42,078 nt of DNA from Rhizobium sp. Root483D2. GTDB taxonomy: Bacteria > Pseudomonadota > Alphaproteobacteria > Rhizobiales > Rhizobiaceae. Shown here one piece after another: positions 18,760 to 28,242 of this stretch. How positions within the stretch are numbered: the stretch's first letter is position 1; every line of letters starts with the position of its first letter. The stretch covers positions 1 through 42,078 of the forward strand of contig NZ_LMFB01000031.1 in assembly GCF_001426685.1 (NCBI RefSeq). Direction: 5' to 3'. A program made the translations under genes and the position numbers. The notes beneath the pieces were generated by a model that saw nothing but the letters and a program-made list of their open reading frames with translations, did not search any database and was not told the origin of the DNA.

Positions 18760-20319
18760 TCAGCCCTGGCTGATAGGCAGCGCCACGAAGCGGCTCGCAT
18801 TGTCGGCCTCGATCTGGAACAGCGCCTTGGTGCGCCCGTCCTTCTTGGCGGCCTCGATCACTTTGAGGATGTCGTCAGCCGACTTGACCTCCTGGTTGTT
18901 GACCGAAACGATCTTCTGGCCTTCCTTCAGGCCCCGATCGCTGGCATCGGAGTCCGGATCGACGGAAGAGATCGTCACACCCTTGCCGTCCTCGGACGGC
19001 GCCACGGTGACACCGAGGTCCGCCAGAGCCTTTTCGCTCGAAGGCTGCGGTTCTTCCTGCTGTTGATCGGCACCGGCTGCAGCGTCCTTGGTATCGGCAG
19101 GCAAGGTTCCGACTTCGAGCTTCACGCTCTCGGCCTTGCCGTCGCGCCAAAGGGCCACATCGACGCTGGTGCCTGGACGCATCAGGGCGATCTTGCGGGC
19201 TAGCTCGCGCGGTCCCTTGATCACCTCGCCATTGACGGCAGTGATGACGTCGCCCTTCTTGATACCGGCCTTTTCACCGGGAGACCCCGGCTGCGGCTCG
19301 ATGACAAGCGCACCGCTTGCCTCGGCAAGACCGAGCGATTCCGCCACATCCTTGTCCACCGGCTGGATCTGCACGCCGAGCCAGCCACGCGAGACTTCGC
19401 CATCCTTCATCAGATCGGTGACGACGTCCTTGGCAACAGAGGCCGGAATGGCAAACGCGATGCCGACATTGCCGCCTGACGGCGAGAAGATGGCGGTGTT
19501 GATACCGACGACTTCGCCGTTGAGGTTAAAGGTCGGACCACCGGAATTGCCCCGGTTCACCGCCGCATCGACCTGCAGATAGTCGTCATAGGGGCCGGAG
19601 CCGATATCGCGGCCACGCGCCGAGATAATGCCGGCGGTCACGGTACCGCCGAGACCGAAGGGATTGCCGACGGCCACGACCCAGTCGCCAACCCGGACCT
19701 TGCTGTCATCGGCAAAGCTGACATAGGCGAATGTGCGCTTGGCATCGACCTTCAAAACCGCGAGATCGGTGCGGCTGTCCTTACCGATCAGCTTGGCATC
19801 CAGCTCCGTGCCATCGTTGAGAATGACGGTAAAGGCGGAGCCGTCGGAGACGACGTGATTGTTGGTGACGAGATAGCCGTCTTCGGAGATGAAGAAGCCC
19901 GAACCCTGCGATGTCGGGCGCAGGCGGCCCGGCTTGCCGTCGCGCGGTCCACGGTCGCGTTCGGCGCGCTTGTCGCCGTTCGGACCACCGAATTCCTTGA
20001 AGAAGCGCTTCAGCGGATGATCGTCAGGGAGTTCATCCAGCCCGCGGCCGCCAAAATCGAAGCTGAAGCCGTTGCCGGCGTCATCGGAAACAGGATTGGC
20101 GCGCGACTGGACGCGCACGGACACCACCGCCGGAGACACCGCATCGACCACATTGGCAAAACTGGGAACCTGCGGCGCCTCGATCTTGACGGCGGCGGCA
20201 AAGGACGGGGTGATGGCAGCGGGGATGCCGCTCGACAGCATGACGGCCGCCAGACCAGCAACGGTCGAGGTCTTCAAGACAGTTTTGAGGGAGGGACGCA
20301 GTGCGTTTGTTTGAAACAT
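18760..20319 (-). CDS. degP: Periplasmic serine protease/chaperone DegP (Do family)
   Basis: The 519-residue HtrA/Do protease degrades or refolds damaged envelope proteins in the periplasm. A signal peptide spans about residues 1-41 (ending SFA). The catalytic triad is visible: His in TNNHVVSDG near 155, Asp in RTDLAVLKV near 185, and Ser in NRGNSGGPTFN near 259. Two PDZ domains follow (about 300-390 and 420-510), with an acidic, glutamine-rich linker between them. A glycine/charge-rich insert precedes the protease core (about 85-135). Start ATG 20319 is preceded by AAAAGGCACTCCGG. It sits between the ccm operon and a two-component system in the same direction. Confidence 0.95.
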   Translation of the reverse strand: MFQTNALRPSLKTVLKTSTVAGLAAVMLSSGIPAAITPSFAAAVKIEAPQVPSFANVVDAVSPAVVSVRVQSRANPVSDDAGNGFSFDFGGRGLDELPDDHPLKRFFKEFGGPNGDKRAERDRGPRDGKPGRLRPTSQGSGFFISEDGYLVTNNHVVSDGSAFTVILNDGTELDAKLIGKDSRTDLAVLKVDAKRTFAYVSFADDSKVRVGDWVVAVGNPFGLGGTVTAGIISARGRDIGSGPYDDYLQVDAAVNRGNSGGPTFNLNGEVVGINTAIFSPSGGNVGIAFAIPASVAKDVVTDLMKDGEVSRGWLGVQIQPVDKDVAESLGLAEASGALVIEPQPGSPGEKAGIKKGDVITAVNGEVIKGPRELARKIALMRPGTSVDVALWRDGKAESVKLEVGTLPADTKDAAAGADQQQEEPQPSSEKALADLGVTVAPSEDGKGVTISSVDPDSDASDRGLKEGQKIVSVNNQEVKSADDILKVIEAAKKDGRTKALFQIEADNASRFVALPISQG

Positions 20320-20528
20320 CCGGAGTGCCTTTTCTCTTCTTTGACATTTGGCTGACTGGAGGAACAGCCGATGAACAAGGAATAGTCGAGCGCACCTTAC
20401 TGACTTGTGTCCGTAGAATGAACTTTTGGTAATGTTGGGAATAAACCAATGGCCTCACTGCCACCGGATGCCAGAGAAAGCCGCTGCAGCCAGAAACCTC
20501 TCTTGCCCCTCCAACAAAGGAAAGGAAA

Positions 20529-20984
20529 TCAATCCTTCAAGATCGCATCCAGCCGCGCCTGCTCGTCCGCAGACAGTGCCGTTCCCGTCACTTTGCCGGT
20601 CCGGCGCCTTGCAGCCGCCAGCATGGCCGCAGCACCAGCCAGAAGCAGCAGCACCGGCGCACCCCATAAAAGCAGCGTCTTCATTTCAAAGCGGGGATTG
20701 AGCAGCACGAATTCGCCGTAACGCGAAACCACATAGGCGATAACATCGTCGTCGCTGTCGCCATTGGTGATCCGCTCGCGCACCAGAAGCCGCAGGTCCT
20801 TGGCCAGTTCGGCATTGGAATCGTCGATGGACTGGTTCTGGCAGACCATGCAGCGCAATTGCGCCGACAGTTCCCGCGCCCGCGTTTCCAACGCCGGGTC
20901 GGCCAGAACCTCGTCGGGGTTGACGGCAAAGACCGGCGATATCGACAAAAGCAGGAAGACCAGGACGAGCAGCCGGCGGATCAT
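20529..20984 (-). CDS. ccmH: Cytochrome c maturation protein CcmH (CycL)
   Basis: This 151-residue membrane-anchored thiol oxidoreductase helps keep apocytochrome c cysteines reduced for haem ligation. It has a signal peptide at 1-20, the redox motif [16 protein letters not shown] with Cys45 and Cys48, and a C-terminal membrane anchor at about 101-121. The start ATG overlaps the ccmF stop by four bases, so it is the last gene of the coupled ccmI-E-F-H set. Length matches short CcmH proteins; the TPR part found in some CcmH proteins is here the separate CcmI. Confidence 0.95.
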   Translation of the reverse strand: MIRRLLVLVFLLLSISPVFAVNPDEVLADPALETRARELSAQLRCMVCQNQSIDDSNAELAKDLRLLVRERITNGDSDDDVIAYVVSRYGEFVLLNPRFEMKTLLLWGAPVLLLLAGAAAMLAAARRRTGKVTGTALSADEQARLDAILKD

Positions 20985-22969
20985 GGCGCCGGCTCCAGCA
21001 CCTGTTTCCTCGGCTTCTTTGCGCGCGAGGGTGCGCCGACCCTCAGGCGCCGGTCGCTCAGCGAGACCGCGCCCCCGGCCATCATGAACACCGTCCCGAG
21101 CCAGATGCAGAGGATCATCGGCTTCCACCAGACCCGGATGACAATACCGCCGTCCTTGATGTCATCTCCGAGCGAAACATAGAGCTGGCTCAAACCGAAA
21201 GTGCGGATACCGGCCTCCGTGGTCGGCATCTGCCGCGCCGTATAAAACCGCTTCGACGACCAGACATCGGCGATCTCGACACCGCCCTGGCTGATGGTGA
21301 AGTGCCCGGATTCCTCGCTATAGTTCGGGCCGTTGCCGTTGCGCAAACCGTCGAAACGCAGCGTGTAACCGCCAGCCTCCGTCGTCATGCCCGGCTTCAT
21401 CTCGACGATATGCTCGGTCTCAAACGCCGTGACCGCAACAATCCCGATCAGCGTCACCCCAAGGCCGGCATGCGCCAGCGCTGTGCCGAAAACCGATCGT
21501 GGCAGGCCGGACACCCGGCGCCACGCCACGGCAGCCGTCACCTTGCCAAGCCCGGAGCGCAGGAAAAGCTCCGTCAGCGACCCGGCGATCATATAGGCCC
21601 CGAGCGCGATGCCGAACAGCGCCATCACCGGTCCGCCATTCTGCGCGTAGTAGATGACGCTTCCGGCAACCAGGCCGAATGCCACAGCTGCAAACAGGCG
21701 CTGACCGGCGCCCAGCAGATCGCCGCGCTTCCAGGCCAGAAGCGGCCCGAACGGCACCGCCAGCATCAGCGGCAGCATCAACAGGCCGAAGGTCATGTTG
21801 AAGAAGGGCGGCCCGACGGAGATTTTCGCCCCCGTCACCGCTTCCAGCGCCAGCGGATAAAGCGTTCCAATCAGAACCGTCGCGGCCGCCGTCGTCAGGA
21901 TGAGATTGTTGAGGACCAGCGCCCCTTCGCGCGAAATCGGCGCAAACAATCCGCCCGCTTTCAGATGCGCGGCGCGGAAGGCAAACAGCGATAGCGCCCC
22001 GCCAATGAAGAGGATGAGGATCATCAGGATGAAGACACCCCGCGTCGGGTCGGTGGCAAAGGCGTGGACCGAAGTCAAAACGCCGGAGCGGACGAGGAAG
22101 GTGCCGAGCAGCGACATCGAAAATGTCATGATCGCCAGAAGCACGGTCCAGATCTTCAAGGCCTCGCGCTTTTCCATCACCAGCGCCGAATGCAGCAGCG
22201 CCGTGCCGGCAAGCCAGGGGATGAAGGACGCGTTCTCGACCGGATCCCAGAACCACCAGCCGCCCCAGCCGAGTTCGTAATAGGCCCAGTAGGACCCCAT
22301 CGAGATACCCGCCGTCAGACAGGTCCAAGCCGCCAGCGTCCACGGCCGCACCCAGCGCGCCCAGGCCGCATCGATACGGCCTTCGATCAGTGCTGCAATG
22401 GCAAAGGAGAAGCAGACTGAAAAGCCGACATAACCGAGGTAGAGCAACGGCGGATGAATGGCGAGCCCGATATCCTGCAGCACCGGATTGAGGTCGCGTC
22501 CCTCGCCCGGTGCATCCAGCAGCCGGTTGAAGGGATTGGATGTCAACAGGATGAACAGCGAGAACGACACGGCGATCCAGGCCTGGACGGCCAACACATT
22601 GGCTTTCAGAGTCTCGGGCAGATTGTTGCCGAACACCGCGACCAATGCCGAAAAAAACGTGAGGATCAGCACCCAGAGCAGCATCGAGCCTTCGTGATTG
22701 CCCCAAACGCCGGAAAACTTGTAGATCAGCGGAATTTGCGAATGCGAATTCTCCCAGACGTTCTGAACGGAGAAATCCGAGGTCACATGGGCGTAGGTAA
22801 GCACACCGAAGGAGAGCGCCATCAAGAGAAACGTGGCCTTGGCCGCCACCGTGCCGATCTCCATCAGCGCCCCGTCGTTGCGCAGCGCCCCGATGACAGG
22901 CAACACGGCCTGCAACAGCGACGTGGCAAGCGCCAGAACCAGAGCATAGTGGCCAAGCTCGATGATCAT
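20981..22969 (-). CDS. ccmF: Haem lyase subunit CcmF (CycK)
   Basis: The 662-residue polytopic inner-membrane protein carries the tryptophan-rich haem-handling motif [19 protein letters not shown] near residues 233-251 and the conserved histidine-bearing segments of the CcmF/CcsA family. It forms the haem lyase with CcmH and CcmI, transferring haem from holo-CcmE to apocytochrome c in the periplasm. Fifteen or so hydrophobic segments flank a large periplasmic loop near the C-terminus. It overlaps both neighbours by four bases. Length is normal. Confidence 0.97.
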   Translation of the reverse strand: MIIELGHYALVLALATSLLQAVLPVIGALRNDGALMEIGTVAAKATFLLMALSFGVLTYAHVTSDFSVQNVWENSHSQIPLIYKFSGVWGNHEGSMLLWVLILTFFSALVAVFGNNLPETLKANVLAVQAWIAVSFSLFILLTSNPFNRLLDAPGEGRDLNPVLQDIGLAIHPPLLYLGYVGFSVCFSFAIAALIEGRIDAAWARWVRPWTLAAWTCLTAGISMGSYWAYYELGWGGWWFWDPVENASFIPWLAGTALLHSALVMEKREALKIWTVLLAIMTFSMSLLGTFLVRSGVLTSVHAFATDPTRGVFILMILILFIGGALSLFAFRAAHLKAGGLFAPISREGALVLNNLILTTAAATVLIGTLYPLALEAVTGAKISVGPPFFNMTFGLLMLPLMLAVPFGPLLAWKRGDLLGAGQRLFAAVAFGLVAGSVIYYAQNGGPVMALFGIALGAYMIAGSLTELFLRSGLGKVTAAVAWRRVSGLPRSVFGTALAHAGLGVTLIGIVAVTAFETEHIVEMKPGMTTEAGGYTLRFDGLRNGNGPNYSEESGHFTISQGGVEIADVWSSKRFYTARQMPTTEAGIRTFGLSQLYVSLGDDIKDGGIVIRVWWKPMILCIWLGTVFMMAGGAVSLSDRRLRVGAPSRAKKPRKQVLEPAP

Positions 22970-23418
22970 TGGATATTTTCCTTGCCGCCGAGATTGACGC
23001 CCTGCGCCTTCAACCGGTCCGCCACGTCCTTGGGCATGTAGGTTTCATCATGCTTGGCAAGCACGGTATCGGCAACGAAAACCGGGCTTCCCTCCTTGAA
23101 ACTCCCCTCGGCCACGACACCCTGCCCCTCGCGGAACAAGTCCGGCAGAATGCCCGTATAGGTCACCGGCACCTTGTCCAGCGTATCGGTGACGCTGAAG
23201 GTGATGGTCATGCCCTCACCGCGCTTGAGCGAGCCCGTCTCCACCAGGCCGCCCAGCCGGATGCGCGTGCCGGGGGCGACATCCGCCTTCATGAGATCGC
23301 CGGGCACATAGAAATAGGCGATGGCCTGGCTGAACGCGACCATGACGAGAAGCACGGCCGCAGCGATGAACGTCACGCCGCCGCCGATGATCACGAGGCG
23401 CTTCTGTTTGCGGGTCAT
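22966..23418 (-). CDS. ccmE: Haem chaperone CcmE (CycJ)
   Basis: The 150-residue protein has one N-terminal membrane anchor (about 8-32) and a periplasmic OB-fold domain ending in [10 protein letters not shown]. His123 is the covalent haem-binding residue and Tyr127 a haem ligand. It carries haem from CcmC to the CcmF/H/I lyase. ATG 23418 is chosen because it overlaps the ccmI stop in an ATGA arrangement and gives the family N-terminus MTRKQKRL; the frame stays open further upstream within ccmI. All conserved residues are present. Confidence 0.97.
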   Translation of the reverse strand: MTRKQKRLVIIGGGVTFIAAAVLLVMVAFSQAIAYFYVPGDLMKADVAPGTRIRLGGLVETGSLKRGEGMTITFSVTDTLDKVPVTYTGILPDLFREGQGVVAEGSFKEGSPVFVADTVLAKHDETYMPKDVADRLKAQGVNLGGKENIQ

Positions 23419-24569
23419 TCCACGCCTCCATCGGCCTTCAGCCCAAGCTCGCCTGCCAAGGCCAGCAATTGCTTGCCTTCGCTGCCATCCGCCGGGAAGA
23501 TCGCAAGCCCCTGTTTCAGGGCATCGGCTGCCTTGTCCTTGTCTCCGAGCACGGAATAGGACCGGATGATCCGCATCCATCCTTCAAAATTCTTCGGCTC
23601 CGTCTTCAGCTTCTCCGCAAGGCTCTCGACCATGCCCTCGATCATCGCCGATCGATCGCCGGTGCTCATGTCTCTGGCCGCCGCGATATCCTCGCTTGTG
23701 GGGTTGCCCGGCGGCGTGCCGGCCTGTTGCGCCGCGCCTGCCGTATCGCCACCCTTGAGCCCGGCAATATGCTCGTTGACCAGCGGCAGCCAGGGTGCGC
23801 CGGCCGGCGATGTTTTGACGATCTGCTCGAAAGCTGCCAGCGCCTCCGGCATCTTGCCCTCCTGCTTCAGGGCCAGCGCCAGGTAGAATTGCGCACGCGG
23901 ATCGCCCGGCTCGATCGCCAGCAGCTTCTGCAACGCATCACGCGCCTCGTTGGTCACCAGCCCCCCGGACAGCGCAATCAGGCTTTCGGCATAGCCGCCG
24001 AGACGCACGGGCGTTGCCCCGCGTATCCGCAGCGCGTTGCGAAATGCCACTGCGGCTTCCTCGATCCGTCCGGTTCGATAATAGATCGGTGCCAGCACAT
24101 CCCATCCGGCGCCATCCTCCGGATTGACAACCAGCTGCTGTTCGGCGCGTGCGATCAGGATGTTCATGTCCTCGCCGGGATTGGCCAGACGTGCGGCCAG
24201 CGGCGCATCCGGAACATCCGGATTGCCGGTGCGCAAGTAAAGACAGAGGCCGACGGCAGGCAGGATAAGGATGACGGCGAGCTGCGCCAGCCGGTTGCTG
24301 CGCTTGGCCGGCAACGCGGGCGCCGCTGCCTTCATCGCGTCGGTCGCAGCCAGCAGGCGGCGGGCGACCTCGGCACGCGCAAAATTCGCCTCGTCGCCCG
24401 AAATCAGACCGTTCTTCTCGTCACGCTTCAACTCTTCCAGCTGATCGCGATAGACCTCGGCATCATGGGATTGGGGAGCGTCCGCACCTGCGGCGGCGCG
24501 CAGCAACGGAAGCAGCAGAACAGCGGCAACGGCCGCCGTCAGGGTGGCAACGAGAATCCAGAACAGCAT
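23415..24569 (-). CDS. ccmI: Cytochrome c maturation TPR protein CcmI (CycH)
   Basis: The 384-residue apocytochrome c chaperone starts with a membrane helix (2-24), a cytoplasmic heptad-rich loop (about 30-85), a second helix (about 93-111) and a periplasmic tail of TPR repeats (about 130-380). It binds the C-terminus of apocytochromes and hands them to CcmF/CcmH. It is the first gene of the ccmI-E-F-H operon, and its stop codon overlaps the ccmE start. Length fits rhizobial CycH. ccmABCDG are not in this window, as is usual in rhizobia where they lie elsewhere. Confidence 0.95.
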   Translation of the reverse strand: MLFWILVATLTAAVAAVLLLPLLRAAAGADAPQSHDAEVYRDQLEELKRDEKNGLISGDEANFARAEVARRLLAATDAMKAAAPALPAKRSNRLAQLAVILILPAVGLCLYLRTGNPDVPDAPLAARLANPGEDMNILIARAEQQLVVNPEDGAGWDVLAPIYYRTGRIEEAAVAFRNALRIRGATPVRLGGYAESLIALSGGLVTNEARDALQKLLAIEPGDPRAQFYLALALKQEGKMPEALAAFEQIVKTSPAGAPWLPLVNEHIAGLKGGDTAGAAQQAGTPPGNPTSEDIAAARDMSTGDRSAMIEGMVESLAEKLKTEPKNFEGWMRIIRSYSVLGDKDKAADALKQGLAIFPADGSEGKQLLALAGELGLKADGGVE

Positions 24570-24665
24570 GTGCGCTCAATTACTATGCGAAGCCTGCCAT
24601 TCCAATCGGAAAACCGGAAATGACGGAAATTTGAGGCGTTTCGCCGCAACTGGCAAATGCGGTGA

Positions 24666-25115
24666 TCAGCCCAGCGGCGTCCACGTCCCGTCGGCATTGC
24701 GGCAAGCGACCCCGCGGGCGACGCTATCCTGCCCCTTGACCGTCACCGTATGGCTGTACTGGCGGCAGTTCTGCGAGCCGACCTGATAAGGTGCGGCGGC
24801 AACCACGGAGCCGCTGATGCCGGAACCCTGCCAGACAACAGGCTGCCCGCCGCGCGATCCTTCGAGAGCCCGGTATTCCGCCTCCAGCGCCCGCTGGCGG
24901 TCGGCCTTGCTGATGGAAAGCCCCGCTTGCCGCCCGATGACGCCGCCGCCAAGGGCTGCGATATAGGATGCCGACGTGTTCGACGTGATCCCGCCCGCCA
25001 ATTGACCGGCGTCACGCGACGCCGTGCCGCAGCCGGCAATCAGCAGCGCCGAGGCAATCAGGCACGCAGCCGGTGTCGCGGAAAGGATGGTCGGGAAACG
25101 GGCCTGGTTCTTCAT
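24666..25115 (-). CDS. Small lipoprotein, surface-antigen-like
   Basis: The 149-residue product begins MKNQARFPT with a lipoprotein signal; the lipobox LIAGC places the lipidated cysteine at residue 29. A glycine-rich segment (IAALGGGVIGRQAGLS) precedes a C-terminal domain with two cysteines (NCRQYSHTVTVKGQDS, GVACRNADGTWTP), a pattern seen in RT0821/Lpp0805-type surface proteins and glycine-zipper lipoproteins. The role is probably structural in the outer membrane. ATG 25115 is chosen over the upstream one at 25148 because it gives a clean signal peptide. It lies between feuQ and ccmI, same strand, with about 160 bases upstream for its own promoter. Confidence 0.75.
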   Translation of the reverse strand: MKNQARFPTILSATPAACLIASALLIAGCGTASRDAGQLAGGITSNTSASYIAALGGGVIGRQAGLSISKADRQRALEAEYRALEGSRGGQPVVWQGSGISGSVVAAAPYQVGSQNCRQYSHTVTVKGQDSVARGVACRNADGTWTPLG

Positions 25116-25307
25116 CGTATCGGATAGCTCTCGCGGTTTCCGGTGCATCGGCAGACCATGGCTCGGCGTCGCGCCGATTCATGGCTCATTATCTTTTTAC
25201 ATTCCCCGCATACACAGGCAACATCGCAGCGGTCAAAGGCGTCTCATTGCGGAATTTTACCCGCAATCCTGTCAAAAAAGTCACGTCACAGCGGATAGTA
25301 CATCCCC

Positions 25308-26702
25308 TTATGACACAGCGGGTAGCACGATCTGCGCCTTCAGCCCGCCGCGCTCGCCGCGCGATAGTCCCAGAGTGCCTTGATACTCCCCGGCAATCTC
25401 GCTGACGATCGACAATCCGAGGCCGGTCCCCGGCTTGCTTTCATCCAGCCTTTTGCCGCGCTTGATGGCAATGCCGATCTGCTCCGGCTCCAGGCCCGGA
25501 CCGTCGTCATCCACCTCGATGGCAATCCAGTTGCGCCGCCCCGGATCTTTGCCCTGCACGCCCTCGGGCGCGATCTGGGCGAGGATGTGAACCTGTTCGG
25601 TCGCATAGCGCGCGGCATTGTCGAGCAGGTTGCCGACCGTTTCCTCGACATCCTGCTGCTCCATCGCGAGAATGAGGCCGGGCGGCGACACCGTCAGCAA
25701 AAAGGTCTTTTCCGGGTGCAGCCGGCGCATGACACGTACAAGCCGCTCAAGCACGGGCTCCACCTCGGTGCGCGCCAGAACCGATTCCCGCTGGGCAGCG
25801 ATGCGGGCGCGGTTCAGATAGGATTGCACCTGCATCTGCATCGCATCCGCCTGCGCCTTGACGAGATCGCCATGCGGCGCCTCAAGCACTCTAGCTTCGT
25901 TGATCAGGACGGCCAGCGGCGTCTTCAGCGAATGGGCGAGATTGCCGACCTGCATGCGGGCGCGCTCGATAATGCGCCGGTTGCTGTCGATCAACGCGTT
26001 GACTTCGCTTGCCAAAGGCTGGATTTCGCGCGGAAATTCGCCGTCCAGCCGCTCGCTTTCGCCGCCACGAATCTTTTCCAGCGACCGGCGCGCCTGGTCG
26101 AGCGGTCTGAGCCCGAAGAGAATGGCCAGCGCGTTCATGCCGAGGCCACCGAAACCGAAGATCGATAGCGCCAGATAGAGATTGCGGTTGAAATCGTCGA
26201 TATCGGCTTCCAGCACGTCGCGATTGCCCGCAACCCGAAACCGGGCCGTATGCCCCTGAATGTCCAGAACGACTTCCGTTTCCGCCACTTCAACTTCGTT
26301 GTTGAAGGAATCGACGGTGGTGTAGAAGCGCTCGTAGCGGATGTCGAAGGGAACCTCGTCTACGCTTGCGATCGGCAGCTTGCCGGACCCAAGCGATGTG
26401 GAAATCAAAGGCGGCGTGTTGAATTCGCCGATCGGCTCGACGATCCAGTACCAGCCCGTCTGCGGCTGCGAAAAGCGCAGGTCGCCAAGCTGCGGACTGC
26501 CCGCCAGGACCGACTTGTCGTTGACGACGATCGAGTTGATGACATTGTAAAGCTGGGCGCGCAGCAGATCCTGAAAGCCGCGCTCGGACCCCTGCCGGTA
26601 GAGCGTCGAGATCACCACGCCGATTACCACCAGCGCCGCCACAGCCCAGATGGTGGACACCAGAAGAACGCGTGCGGTCAGCGATTGCGGGCGCAGCATC
26701 AC
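25308..26702 (-). CDS. feuQ: Sensor histidine kinase FeuQ
   Basis: This 464-residue kinase has two transmembrane helices (about 12-34 and 170-195), a periplasmic sensor of about 130 residues, HAMP, a DHp domain with GNLAHSLKTPLAVLIN (His near 256) and an HATPase domain with NLLDNAARYA, DDDGPGL and GTGLGLSIV. It resembles PhoQ-type kinases. In Sinorhizobium meliloti FeuQ with FeuP controls export of cyclic glucans (ndvA) under low osmolarity and is restrained by periplasmic FeuN. All three genes are here in the order feuN-feuP-feuQ. It is 94 bases after the feuP stop. Confidence 0.85.
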   Translation of the reverse strand: MMLRPQSLTARVLLVSTIWAVAALVVIGVVISTLYRQGSERGFQDLLRAQLYNVINSIVVNDKSVLAGSPQLGDLRFSQPQTGWYWIVEPIGEFNTPPLISTSLGSGKLPIASVDEVPFDIRYERFYTTVDSFNNEVEVAETEVVLDIQGHTARFRVAGNRDVLEADIDDFNRNLYLALSIFGFGGLGMNALAILFGLRPLDQARRSLEKIRGGESERLDGEFPREIQPLASEVNALIDSNRRIIERARMQVGNLAHSLKTPLAVLINEARVLEAPHGDLVKAQADAMQMQVQSYLNRARIAAQRESVLARTEVEPVLERLVRVMRRLHPEKTFLLTVSPPGLILAMEQQDVEETVGNLLDNAARYATEQVHILAQIAPEGVQGKDPGRRNWIAIEVDDDGPGLEPEQIGIAIKRGKRLDESKPGTGLGLSIVSEIAGEYQGTLGLSRGERGGLKAQIVLPAVS

Positions 26703-26796
26703 GGATGCCGCCGGATGGCGTGAAAGGACAATACCGCAAGCCCGCGTTCATGGCGCATGGACGGCCCGTTGTCACGGTTGATGAGAGTGATCCCGC

Positions 26797-27483
26797 TCAG
26801 GATTTCACTTCCTTGCTGGCCATGCCCGGAGCCTGCATGCGGTAGCCAAGGCCGCGCACGGTTTCGATCAGGTCGTTGCCGATCTTCTTGCGAAGCCGGC
26901 CGACGAAAACCTCGATCGTGTTGGAATCGCGATCAAAATCCTGGTCGTACATGTGTTCGACCAGTTCGGTGCGCGACACCACCTGCCCCATATGGTGCAT
27001 CAGATAGGACAGAAGCCGGAACTCGTGCGAGGTCAGCTTCAGCGCCACGCCGTTGACCAGCGCCTTGGAGCCCTTGGTATCCAGCCGCACCGGGCCGCAG
27101 ACGATTTCGGAGCTTGCATGTCCTGCCGCACGCCGGATCAGCGCCCGGATGCGGGCCAGAACTTCTTCCACATGGAATGGCTTGGTGACGTAGTCGTCGG
27201 CACCGGCGTCGATCCCGGCGACCTTGTCGCTCCAGCGGTCGCGGGCGGTCAAAATCAGGACCGGCGTGACCTTTCCGGCACCGCGCCATTTTTCCAGCAC
27301 GGTGATGCCGTCCATTTCCGGAAGACCGATGTCGAGGATAACAGCGTCGTAGGGTTCACCCTCGCCGAGATAATGGCCCTCTTCGCCGTCGAAGGCCTGA
27401 TCGACGACATATCCGGCTTCCTTCAGCGTGTCCGTCAATTGACGGTTGAGGTTGACGTCGTCTTCGACCACCAGAATGCGCAT
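26797..27483 (-). CDS. feuP: Response regulator FeuP
   Basis: The 228-residue PhoP-like regulator has a receiver domain with Asp8-Asp9 and phospho-acceptor Asp51 (VILDIGLPEMDG), conserved Lys in VTKPFHVEE, and an OmpR-type winged helix (about 125-220) with SHEFRLLSYLMHH and NTIEVFVGRLRKKIG. The sequence and the flanking feuN and feuQ genes match the rhizobial FeuPQ system for osmoadaptation, cyclic glucan export and symbiosis. It is 123 bases after feuN, which leaves room for a separate promoter. Confidence 0.88.
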   Translation of the reverse strand: MRILVVEDDVNLNRQLTDTLKEAGYVVDQAFDGEEGHYLGEGEPYDAVILDIGLPEMDGITVLEKWRGAGKVTPVLILTARDRWSDKVAGIDAGADDYVTKPFHVEEVLARIRALIRRAAGHASSEIVCGPVRLDTKGSKALVNGVALKLTSHEFRLLSYLMHHMGQVVSRTELVEHMYDQDFDRDSNTIEVFVGRLRKKIGNDLIETVRGLGYRMQAPGMASKEVKS

Positions 27484-27606
27484 GAACAGACTTTCTTCCC
27501 TTGCGCGCCAGCATTTCCCAAAAATATGCCGTCGCGTTGCAACACGAGATTTCTACTTACCTTATTTCATCCGTTTCGAGAATGTTTGACGGCAAGCATT
27601 GTGCAG

Positions 27607-27858
27607 CTACATCGGCACCCGCATCGTCACCTTTTTCGGGCGGCCGCCATTGCCGGGGATAAGCACCGTGACGACACATTTTCCATCGCCCGTCGGCTGC
27701 GCCGACAGGAGCTCGCCGCCGGTCTTGGCCACCACCTCGGCCGCCGCCTGGCCGCAATCGCCATCCACGGCAACAACCATCGATGGCACATCAATCGCCG
27801 GCGGCGCGAATCCGGAAAGGCCCGCTGCAAGCGTTGCTATGATCAAGGGTGAGGACAT
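27607..27858 (-). CDS. feuN: FeuN-like small periplasmic inhibitor of FeuQ
   Basis: This 83-residue protein has a short hydrophobic N-terminus (MSSPLIIATLAAGLSG) that looks like a signal peptide, and a mature part with two cysteines (Cys35, Cys61) that could form a disulfide. It lies directly upstream of feuP-feuQ. In S. meliloti a small essential periplasmic protein, FeuN, is encoded at this position and dampens FeuQ; size, export signal and location all fit. ATG 27858 is chosen because it starts the signal peptide; upstream in-frame codons give an unlikely basic extension. Assignment rests on position and general features. Confidence 0.75.
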   Translation of the reverse strand: MSSPLIIATLAAGLSGFAPPAIDVPSMVVAVDGDCGQAAAEVVAKTGGELLSAQPTGDGKCVVTVLIPGNGGRPKKVTMRVPM

Positions 27859-27977
27859 GAACGCACTTTCGGATTGAAAACAAGATGGACGGCTTGGGAA
27901 GCATCGTTGCAGTTTTAATAACCGATACAGTCTGAATGGCAAATGAATGTCCCGGCACAGCGGGTTTCGCCCGATGT

Positions 27978-28184
27978 CTAGCGCAAGCGAGACCGGGCGG
28001 AAATCCGGCCCCAGATGGCTACAAGTCCACCCACCGCTGCCGAAAGCGCGGTCAGTCCATCCACAGCGCCGGTTTTATCCTCAGGCGCGATCTCCAGTCC
28101 CAAAAGATTGGCGCAGGATGCCAGGATTGCAACCACGCCACCCCAGATGGTCTTCGACATGTACCAGGTCTTCACATCGTTCAT
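27978..28184 (-). CDS. Holin-like small membrane protein of the GTA cluster
   Basis: The 68-residue protein begins MNDVKTWYMSKTIWGGVVAI and has two hydrophobic segments (about 14-30 and 42-58) with a basic tail (RISARSRLR). It resembles the short holin-type proteins of rhizobial prophages, which make membrane pores for lysis. The ribosome-binding site AAGGAGCGTAAAATG fixes the start at 28184. It is the last gene after g15, 58 bases downstream on the same strand, so it is probably co-transcribed with the tail genes. Holin function is inferred from size, topology and place. Confidence 0.7.
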   Translation of the reverse strand: MNDVKTWYMSKTIWGGVVAILASCANLLGLEIAPEDKTGAVDGLTALSAAVGGLVAIWGRISARSRLR

Positions 28185-28242
28185 TTTACGCTCCTTGTCC
28201 GAGGGCTTGATTTGCGTGTGATTTGAAAGGGAAATTGCAATT

